Below, one piece after another: positions 1-5,640 of a stretch of DNA of 5,640 nt; positions within the stretch are counted from its first letter, which is position 1, and every line of letters begins with the position of its first letter. The stretch comes from Spirochaetaceae bacterium (lineage in GTDB: Bacteria > Spirochaetota > Spirochaetia > JABEVK01): assembly GCA_023265735.1 (NCBI GenBank), contig JAHFSN010000165.1, positions 1 through 5,640 of the forward strand, written 5' to 3'. A program made the position numbers and the translations under genes. The notes below the pieces were generated by a model. The model was given only the letters and a program-made list of their open reading frames with translations, was not told the origin of the DNA and made no database searches.

Positions 1-791
1 CCCTGTTCGGGGCCTTGGGCCTCCTGGTCTTCCTCCCCCTGTACAATATGGCCCCTGTCCAGCAGTTTCTGCTGGGCACGTGGGCCCATTTCTTTCCCTC
101 CGCCTCCCTCGATGCCCAGTTGGCCCTCCTCCAGTCGGGGAAGTACCAGAACATCTGGCTCGACATCATGCTGTATCTGCCCGACGGGCTCTCGGTGACC
201 TTTGCCGTCACCTTTAGTTCCATCCTCTTGGCCACCATCTTTGGTCTGGCCGCCGGATTAGGCCAGATCAGCCGGGTCGTGGTCCTCAACCGGGTCGCCA
301 CGGTGTACGTCGAGGTGATCCGCGGGATTCCCCTGCTGGTGCAGATCTTCTACATCTACTTTGCGTTGGGAAGCATCTTCCATCTGGATGGGTTTCTGGC
401 CGCGGTGATCGCGATGTCGTTCTGCTACGGCGCCTATATGGGAGAGATCTTTCGGGCCGGTATCCAGGCCATTCCGAAGGGACAGATGGAAGCGGCGCTC
501 GCCCTCGGGCTGAGCCGGTCCCAAGCCATCTGGCTCATCGTGATGCCCCAGACGGTCAAGATCATTCTTCCCGCCATCGGCAACGAGTTTATCGCCCTGC
601 TTAAGGACAGCTCCATGGTGAGCGTTATGGCCCTCGTCGATCTCTTGCGGTTGGCGAAGAACTACGGTTCGAATCACGGTGACTACTTTCCGCCGCTGAC
701 CGTGGTGGCTTTGGTGTACCTCGTCATGACTCTGGTGTTGAGCTGGCTGGTAGCGATGATGGAAGAGAGGTTGAACAAGAATGCCCGATAG
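1..791 (+). CDS. Polar amino acid ABC transporter permease (HisM/GlnP type), 5'-partial
   Basis: Inner-membrane subunit of a polar amino acid importer, forming the channel through which the ATPase encoded next drives uptake. The frame (codons from base 3) is open to the window edge. A TTG at 15 could act as a start, but hydrophobic residues (LFGALGLLVFLPLY) run across it, so the true start is probably upstream. Numbering from the TTG, membrane segments lie near residues 58-82, 104-122, 126-142, 185-210 and 226-247. The family's conserved RGIPLLVQ is at 103-110. The EAA loop that docks on the ATPase is clear: E159-A160-A161, G165, then I175-x-M-P178, with Met in place of the usual Leu. The conserved stretch after it (GNEFIALLKDSSMVSV) is also present. 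The extra hydrophobic N-terminus before the usual first segment is a little unusual and suggests an N-terminally extended permease. The exact amino acid substrate cannot be read from this subunit. The stop overlaps the ATPase start by 11 bp. Confidence 0.93.
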   Translation, partial: LFGALGLLVFLPLYNMAPVQQFLLGTWAHFFPSASLDAQLALLQSGKYQNIWLDIMLYLPDGLSVTFAVTFSSILLATIFGLAAGLGQISRVVVLNRVATVYVEVIRGIPLLVQIFYIYFALGSIFHLDGFLAAVIAMSFCYGAYMGEIFRAGIQAIPKGQMEAALALGLSRSQAIWLIVMPQTVKIILPAIGNEFIALLKDSSMVSVMALVDLLRLAKNYGSNHGDYFPPLTVVALVYLVMTLVLSWLVAMMEERLNKNAR

Positions 792-1512
792 GATCCGCAT
801 CGAGGGCGCCACCAAGAAATTCGGTGACCTCAAAGCCCTGAACAACGTCAGCATGTCGGTTCGTCCCGGCGAGACCGTGGTGGTCATCGGTCCTTCGGGA
901 TCCGGCAAAAGCACCCTCCTCAGGGCCGTGAACCGGCTGGAAGTCCTCAGCGACGGCAATATCTGGGTCGACGAAGACGTGGTCACCCACCAGGGTTCCG
1001 ACATCCGAAAGATTCGCGAAGAAGTTGGAATGGTCTTCCAGAACTTCAACTTGTTTCCGCACCTTTCGGTACTTCGTAACATCACCTTGGCTCCCATCAA
1101 CGTGAGGGGCCTTTCCAAGGCCAAGGCCGAAGCCAAGGCCGAGGAGCTTCTCACCCGGGTTGGGCTTCTGGAGAAGCGGGACGCGTGGCCCGAGCAGCTC
1201 TCCGGCGGTCAGAAGCAGCGGGTCGCCATCGCCCGGGCCCTGGCCATGGATCCCAAGGTCATGCTCTTCGACGAACCAACCTCGGCCCTCGACCCCGAAA
1301 TGGTCAAGGAAGTGCTGGACGTCATGCTGGGCCTCGCGAAGGACGGAATGACGATGATGGTGGTGACCCACGAGATGGGCTTTGCCAAGGCTGCCGCCGA
1401 CCGGGTCATCTTCATGGACCAGGGGGAAATCATCGAGGAAGGCACGCCCCAGGAACTCTTTGACAATCCGAAGAATGAGAGGACGGCCAAGTTCCTCGCC
1501 CACATCCTCTAG
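781..1512 (+). CDS. Polar amino acid ABC transporter ATP-binding protein (GlnQ/HisP type)
   Basis: Cytoplasmic ATPase that powers the importer. It is 243 residues, the normal length for this family, and every nucleotide-binding motif is intact: Walker A GPSGSGKST at 37-45, Q-loop Gln87 in the family-typical QNFNLFPH, ABC signature LSGGQ at 140-144, Walker B VMLFDE at 160-165 with catalytic Glu165, D-loop SALD at 168-171 and switch His197. The phrase DEPTSALDPEMVKEVLDVM is characteristic of glutamine/histidine-type ATPases. The ATG at 781 lies inside the end of the permease gene. A purine-rich AGAGAGG at 764-770 lies 10 bases before it, so translation is probably coupled to the permease. Related symbols are glnQ, hisP and artP, but the substrate is not resolved, so none is assigned. 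Confidence 0.96.
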   Translation: MPDRIRIEGATKKFGDLKALNNVSMSVRPGETVVVIGPSGSGKSTLLRAVNRLEVLSDGNIWVDEDVVTHQGSDIRKIREEVGMVFQNFNLFPHLSVLRNITLAPINVRGLSKAKAEAKAEELLTRVGLLEKRDAWPEQLSGGQKQRVAIARALAMDPKVMLFDEPTSALDPEMVKEVLDVMLGLAKDGMTMMVVTHEMGFAKAAADRVIFMDQGEIIEEGTPQELFDNPKNERTAKFLAHIL

Positions 1513-1782
1513 GGCTCGGACCTCGGCTCAAGCCGCAGACGCGGCTTGAGCCTGGGAGTTTTGGGGCTCGCCCCAAAACTCCAGGACTTGGCCGCAGGCC
1601 AATGTCCAGGCGTCGCCTCGACGGGACTCCGGTCCTCGACGTACTTCCAGTACGCCTGCGGGTGTCGTCCCCTCTCGGCCTAGCCAAAACACCGATCTCC
1701 TTCGCCTAGCCTTTATGGGGGGCTTCGCTTCGCTCGCCGTCTGGGACCACTTATGACGTCAGTAATTGATACTTTGACCGAA
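1513..1782. other. Convergent intergenic region, no gene seen
   Basis: These 270 bp lie between the ends of the plus-strand ATPase gene and the minus-strand dehydrogenase gene. I see no credible coding frame. The left part (1525-1607) is an array of three hairpins. The middle (1608-1740) is GC-rich with short inverted repeats (GGAC/GTCC at 1624-1635, CGTACT/AGTACG at 1640-1654) and two copies of GCCTAGCC (1678-1685 and 1704-1711). The last 40 bp are AT-richer. No hairpin is followed by a clear T-run, so transcript ends here may depend on Rho or on hairpin strength alone. Confidence 0.75.
1525..1607. repeat. Array of three tandem hairpins after the transporter operon
   Basis: Hairpin 1 is a perfect 12-bp stem, GGCTCAAGCCGC (1525-1536) with its complement at 1541-1552 around the loop AGAC. 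Hairpin 2 pairs 1555-1566 with 1571-1582 around the loop CTCG, also 12 bp. It can instead pair CCTG (1551-1554) with CAGG (1582-1585), with G1555 bulged. Hairpin 3 pairs GGACTTGGCC (1584-1593) with 1597-1607 around GCA, with one bulged T at 1603. The arms are joined by CCTGG or CCAGG (1551-1555, 1581-1585, 1606-1610). Hairpin 1 starts 12 bases after the ATPase stop, so the array probably ends or stabilises that transcript. The lack of T-runs argues against a simple intrinsic terminator, and a dispersed intergenic repeat is an alternative. Confidence 0.85.
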
Positions 1783-2829
1783 TTAGGGGACTAGGCGGTA
1801 GAGTTTGTCGCGGGAGAGCAGGTAGGGCTTGTCGTCGGAGCCGATGGCGACGTCGACCAGGGGGCCCAGCTGGCCGCCCACGAGTTCTTCGTAGAACAGG
1901 ATCTTCGTGGGGGCCTTGGCGTCGAGGCTGAGGCGGTAGAGGTTGCCCTCACCGGCACCCGCGAAGAGAAGGGATCCTTTCCATTCCCCCGAGGGAACAA
2001 ATACGGCGCCCCCCGGAACCCAGCTATGGCCCGAAGAACAGTAGATGACAGGCCGAGAAACGCCCGTGGCGTAGTCGCGACCGATGTACTTGGGCCATCC
2101 ATAGTTGGCCGACTTCTCGATCAGGTCCAGCCGGTCCATGGTGCCCCGCGGAATGGCGGGGCCGCGGTCCAGGGCGTACAGGCGACCCGAATCGGGCTGC
2201 CAAGCCAACCCGGAAGGATCTCGAAATCCATAGGCCCACACGGGTGAGTTGGGACTCGGATTGTCGGCGGGGATCGAGCCATCTTTGTTGTAGCGAAGGA
2301 GAACTCCCCTCAGGTTGGCGGCTACCACGTCGGAGGCCGGCGCGGCCCCGTCGCCGATTCCCACCCAGAGATAACCGTCGGGACCCACTTTGACCACGCC
2401 ACCCGCTCGATCCCAGCCCGAAGGGAGGTTGTCGACGAGAATGCGGTTGAGGACCACGCCTGTCTCGGTGGCCCGCCAGCGCGTCACCTGGACCACGGGG
2501 TGACCGTTGGAGACGGAACGCGTCGCGGCATAAACGTACCCTGTCGACAGATAGTCGGGGTCGACCGCGAACCCCAGAAGCTCCGCGTTTCCGTTGTCGC
2601 CCAGGTCGACCCAGGGCTTGGCCGGCCGGTAGTCCGTCCCCTCGGAAATCAGCTGCTCGACCCGGCCCGAGCGCTGGGCGACCAGAAGGGAACCGTCGGG
2701 AAGTGCGCCCAGGGCCACGGCGTTTGTCCAGGTTCCGGGGATGGGCTGGGTCTCGAGGGCAGAGGCAAAAAACGGCGTCTGAAGCAGTGCGACGAGCGCC
2801 GCGATGAGGACCTTTCTCGGGTGGGGCAT
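1783..2829 (-). CDS. Exported glucose/sorbosone dehydrogenase-family beta-propeller protein
   Basis: A 348-residue protein of the soluble PQQ-dependent glucose/sorbosone (aldose) dehydrogenase fold, which oxidises sugars in the periplasm. The ATG at 2829 is chosen because it gives a clean Sec signal peptide (Arg5/Lys6, hydrophobic core 7-20, ASA cleavage box at 22-24). A TTG 33 bases upstream would bury it. Family landmarks: ALGALPDGSLLVAQRSGRV (40-57), GFAVDPDY (86-93), GGVVKVGPDGYLWVGIGDG (143-161), YGFRDPSGLAW (200-210, with the conserved Arg203), ALDRGP (219-224), ANYGWP (241-246) and VPGGAVF (271-277). The catalytic His normally four residues before the end of the HxGG-like motif appears to be Arg141 (DRAGG). 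The Asp of the IGD motif and Arg203 are kept. Sugar oxidation is therefore doubtful, and a non-catalytic or altered role is possible. The fold call is firm; the activity is not. Confidence 0.85.
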   Translation of the reverse strand: MPHPRKVLIAALVALLQTPFFASALETQPIPGTWTNAVALGALPDGSLLVAQRSGRVEQLISEGTDYRPAKPWVDLGDNGNAELLGFAVDPDYLSTGYVYAATRSVSNGHPVVQVTRWRATETGVVLNRILVDNLPSGWDRAGGVVKVGPDGYLWVGIGDGAAPASDVVAANLRGVLLRYNKDGSIPADNPSPNSPVWAYGFRDPSGLAWQPDSGRLYALDRGPAIPRGTMDRLDLIEKSANYGWPKYIGRDYATGVSRPVIYCSSGHSWVPGGAVFVPSGEWKGSLLFAGAGEGNLYRLSLDAKAPTKILFYEELVGGQLGPLVDVAIGSDDKPYLLSRDKLYRLVP

Positions 2830-2835
2830 GGGGCA

Positions 2836-2862
2836 AGTATAGCGCGGCACGGCCCTTTGCAA
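2836..2862 (-). promoter_or_regulatory. Predicted promoter of the dehydrogenase gene (leaderless)
   Basis: On the minus strand, a good -10 box TATACT (2841-2836) is followed by six bases and then the ATG at 2829. The expected transcription start would therefore fall on or next to the start codon. No Shine-Dalgarno sequence precedes the ATG (TGCCCC), which fits a leaderless message. The best -35 is TTGCAA (2862-2857) with a short 15-bp spacer. This is prediction from sequence only. Confidence 0.45.
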
Positions 2863-2884
2863 AAGCCTGAAGATTTGTTATCGT
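2857..2884 (+). promoter_or_regulatory. Predicted promoter of the tRNA-Ser gene
   Basis: TTGCAA (2857-2862) as -35 and TATCGT (2879-2884) as -10 are 16 bp apart, each matching four of six consensus bases. The start would be near 2891, about five bases before the mature tRNA end, as expected for a short tRNA leader. The same TTGCAA is its own reverse complement and also fits the divergent promoter. The match is weak, but position and spacing are sensible. Confidence 0.35.
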
Positions 2885-2895
2885 GTTTTCGCATT

Positions 2896-2980
<85 letters not shown>

Positions 2981-2985
2981 GAAGC

Positions 2986-3016
2986 AAAAAAACCCGCCAC
3001 GACGGCGGGTTTTTTT
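2986..3016. terminator. Bidirectional Rho-independent terminator
   Basis: CCCGCC (2993-2998) pairs with GGCGGG (3004-3009) around ACGAC. The stem is flanked by seven A (2986-2992) and seven T (3010-3016), which pair as well. Read on the plus strand it ends the tRNA, starting 5 bases after it. Read on the minus strand the same stem is followed by seven T and ends the isomerase gene, whose stop is at 3045-3047. Confidence 0.93.
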
Positions 3017-3044
3017 GTGTTCTCTCGGCCTCGGATCGAAACCT

Positions 3045-4082
<1,038 letters not shown>

Positions 4083-4107
4083 GGGGCCCAACGTACCATA
4101 ACCTGGG

Positions 4108-4824
4108 TCAAAAGTGGAAGGTCCGCCTCAGGTCGGGGGGCCTTCGGAGGGCAAAGTGCAGCACCGCAAAGAGGAGGGAGAGGGGAACCAGGACGAGGGC
4201 CGCCACCTGGGACCACCCCCAGCCCCAGTGGCCCGAGAGCCACCCGGTCACGAGGCCGTCGATGGCCAGCAACTCGGCCGCCACCAGGGCGAAGACCTGA
4301 CTGAACACGTTGTAGCCCTGATGCCGGTTGCGGCGGACCAGGACGACCCCCGCGACGATGAGTCCAAAGGTGGCCGACACCAGGGGGAGACCCAGCGGAA
4401 GGAACCAATGAGGCTTTCCGTCGATACCGAGGTCGAGGGCGGCGAGGTAACTTGAGAGGGCCAGAAACCACAATGTGGCCCAACTCCAGGGACGACGGTG
4501 CCAGAGCAGAAGCGACACCAAAAGGACGAGGCTGGTCCCCAGCGAGGCCAGGGGATACCGGGACCACGTCAGGGCTCCCGTGGTCGTGACGTCGGTGACG
4601 GTAACGGCTAGGGCGGCCACCGCGAAGACCCCCGTGGTCGCCAGGATGGCCCGGAATTTCCTCTGCTTTGACGTCAAGAACGTCTTGGTGGGGTCATCAG
4701 GGTAGGGACTGGGCCACGCGGGCTCCCCGGGGCCCAGTCCCAGGTCGGGGATGGGGGTCGCGCACAGGGGGCAACTCGCGACGGATGGGTCCACTTCCAC
4801 CCCGCATCGGGGACAGTAGGGCAT
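4108..4824 (-). CDS. Zinc-ribbon multi-pass membrane protein (DUF6320-like), function unknown
   Basis: A 238-residue protein opening with a zinc ribbon: Cys4-x2-Cys7 and Cys18-x2-Cys21 in MPYCPRCG and SCPLC. A Pro/Gly-rich spacer (22-45) and a short basic stretch (KQRKFR, 53-58) lead into about six hydrophobic segments (roughly 59-78, 91-108, 113-131, 140-163, 173-192 and 205-226), ending in a basic tail. The layout matches the uncharacterised zinc-ribbon membrane family I know as DUF6320, which often follows condensation-like acyltransferase genes. That assignment is from memory. The start is firm: GGAGGT (4836-4831) lies six bases before the ATG, inside the last codons of the upstream gene, whose stop is only 2 bp away. 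Translation is therefore coupled to the acyltransferase. A role as its membrane partner or anchor is inferred from this coupling, not shown. Confidence 0.85.
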   Translation of the reverse strand: MPYCPRCGVEVDPSVASCPLCATPIPDLGLGPGEPAWPSPYPDDPTKTFLTSKQRKFRAILATTGVFAVAALAVTVTDVTTTGALTWSRYPLASLGTSLVLLVSLLLWHRRPWSWATLWFLALSSYLAALDLGIDGKPHWFLPLGLPLVSATFGLIVAGVVLVRRNRHQGYNVFSQVFALVAAELLAIDGLVTGWLSGHWGWGWSQVAALVLVPLSLLFAVLHFALRRPPDLRRTFHF

Positions 4825-4826
4825 GG

Positions 4827-5640
4827 CTATACCTCCAAAACGTTCCGGTTGGACTCGATCTGCACCGGGATTCCCAGACTTCGCAGCCGTGTGAAGAAGG
4901 CCCGCTCCACGGACCTGTCCTCCGACAAGTTGCCAAAGGTTACCGCCAGGGTTGGACCGAGACTGATCACTCCCACGTTGACTCGGCAAAAGGGACTGGG
5001 CGGAGGGACAAACTCCGCGTCGACGAGGTGCTCCGACCAGCCCGCTGGCCACGACACACGGCCCAGGTTGGAGAGGCTGGCGGTGTGGCGCCTCTCGTAG
5101 GCTCCAAAGACGCTTCTGAGCACCAGACTCTTCAGGGGCAGGGGCAGGACCCGCGACAGCAGGCTGAGTTCTCCCCGAAGGTTTCTGACGATTTGCTTCT
5201 TCAAGAGTTTGGGCGCCATCTCGGCCTGCATCTGATGATGCACGCGCCGCAGGATTTCGTCAAAATCGTAGGGGCCCAAACGAAGGTCAATCTCCACGGG
5301 GATCACCACGAAGAAATTCCGAAGGGTGCGCGATCCGAAGATGGGCCGCAGGTTTACGGGAATCACCAGGCGCAACGGACGGGCCCGCCGCCGCTTCTCC
5401 CGGACGGGCAGGGCCAGAAACGGCTCCTGGAAGGCGGCCAGCAGCGTGGCGGCCAAGTATTCGGTGAGGGAAACGTCCTTCGACTTGGCGGCCTGGAGAA
5501 CTGTGTCCACGGGCAGCCGCCCCGTGGTCACCGCGTAGGCCCCCTTGGGCAGGAGCCGGCTTCGGGGCTGGTAGGCCCTGTCCCAGGTCTGGTACCGAGG
5601 AAAGGTGGGGTCGTAGAGGCTCTGGAAGTCGTCGGAGGCC
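4827..5640 (-). CDS. Condensation-domain-like / alcohol acetyltransferase-like acyltransferase, N-terminus missing
   Basis: The last 270 residues of a CoA-dependent acyltransferase-superfamily protein (condensation, WES/PapA and alcohol acetyltransferase relatives). The frame is open to the window end, so this is a partial gene; a GTG at 5531 is internal and not the start. Visible landmarks, numbering from the window edge: IPVNLRPIFGSRTLRNFF (93-110), the substrate-channel region typical of the fold; SNLG (190-193, bases 5061-5072), matching the late Ser-Asn-x-Gly element; and a C-terminal GIPVQIESNR (256-265), which I recognise from bacterial alcohol-acetyltransferase-like proteins. The HHxxxDG catalytic motif would lie in the missing N-terminal half, so activity cannot be judged. 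No membrane segment or signal peptide is seen in this part, so it is probably cytosolic or peripheral. Acyl donor and acceptor are unknown. The stop is 2 bp from the zinc-ribbon gene. Confidence 0.82.
   Translation of the reverse strand, partial: ASDDFQSLYDPTFPRYQTWDRAYQPRSRLLPKGAYAVTTGRLPVDTVLQAAKSKDVSLTEYLAATLLAAFQEPFLALPVREKRRRARPLRLVIPVNLRPIFGSRTLRNFFVVIPVEIDLRLGPYDFDEILRRVHHQMQAEMAPKLLKKQIVRNLRGELSLLSRVLPLPLKSLVLRSVFGAYERRHTASLSNLGRVSWPAGWSEHLVDAEFVPPPSPFCRVNVGVISLGPTLAVTFGNLSEDRSVERAFFTRLRSLGIPVQIESNRNVLEV
4831..4836 (-). promoter_or_regulatory. Shine-Dalgarno of the zinc-ribbon gene, embedded in the upstream CDS
   Basis: GGAGGT on the minus strand, six bases before the ATG at 4824. 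It lies within the codons for the final Leu-Glu-Val of the acyltransferase (TTG GAG GTA TAG). Ribosomes ending the first gene finish on top of this site, which supports translational coupling and fixes the start of the second gene. Confidence 0.9.

Noticed and set aside
258..1503. Long open frames on the minus strand across the transporter genes (258-1154 and 724-1503)
   Set aside because: They lie antisense to two clear ABC transporter genes. Their translations are rich in Arg, His, Asp and Gly without family motifs, as expected for GC-rich shadow frames.
1430..1687. Small minus-strand frame over the hairpin array
   Set aside because: It is Arg/Pro/Ser-rich with no ribosome-binding site, and it crosses the three hairpins and the end of the ATPase gene.
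1754..1761. Perfect palindrome TGACGTCA in the convergent gap
   Set aside because: It is a short chance-length palindrome with no promoter beside it and two converging gene ends, so no operator role can be supported.
2024..2836. Second minus-strand frame overlapping the dehydrogenase
   Set aside because: It is an Arg/Gly/Pro-rich out-of-frame translation of the same DNA, whereas the chosen frame has a signal peptide and beta-propeller motifs.
4083..4107. A separate promoter for the isomerase gene in the 25-bp gap (TATGGT at 4100-4095)
   Set aside because: No acceptable -35 is found at 16-18 bp, so co-transcription with the upstream genes is simpler.

Overview
This is a GC-rich window (about 60% G+C by eye) that looks like ordinary chromosomal DNA of a Gram-negative-type bacterium. 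It has exported periplasmic-type enzymes, tightly packed overlapping genes, and a tRNA whose CCA end is not encoded. The taxon cannot be fixed from sequence reading. A GC-rich acidobacterial (Holophagae-like) or deltaproteobacterial lineage is only a guess. No phage, insertion sequence or CRISPR array is visible.

Layout from left to right: (1) Positions 1-1512, plus strand: the end of a polar amino acid ABC transporter operon, with a permease (5' end outside the window) overlapping a complete ATPase gene by 11 bp. The substrate-binding protein is presumably upstream. (2) Positions 1513-1782: a convergent intergenic region with no gene. It opens with three tandem hairpins and continues with shorter inverted and direct repeats. 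(3) Positions 1783-2829, minus strand: an exported glucose/sorbosone dehydrogenase-family beta-propeller protein that appears to lack the catalytic histidine. (4) Positions 2830-3016: a 66-bp divergent promoter region, then a plus-strand tRNA-Ser(CGA) and a strong, symmetrical Rho-independent terminator. (5) Positions 3045-5640, minus strand: a compact set of three genes. In transcription order these are the C-terminal part of a condensation-domain-like acyltransferase (cut by the window end), a translationally coupled zinc-ribbon membrane protein, and an exported two-domain peptidyl-prolyl isomerase (cyclophilin plus FKBP).

How they work together: the permease and ATPase form one importer. 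The acyltransferase and zinc-ribbon membrane protein are separated by 2 bp, and the ribosome-binding site of the second lies in the last codons of the first. This is strong evidence that they are made together, probably for one membrane-associated acyl-transfer function that is not established. The isomerase follows after 25 bp and is probably co-transcribed, though its periplasmic folding role may be unrelated. The tRNA and the dehydrogenase are separate units fired from back-to-back promoters that may share a palindromic -35 element. The dehydrogenase message looks leaderless. The points most worth a second look are the coupled acyltransferase/zinc-ribbon pair, the dual-family isomerase, the dehydrogenase without its catalytic histidine, and the hairpin array.
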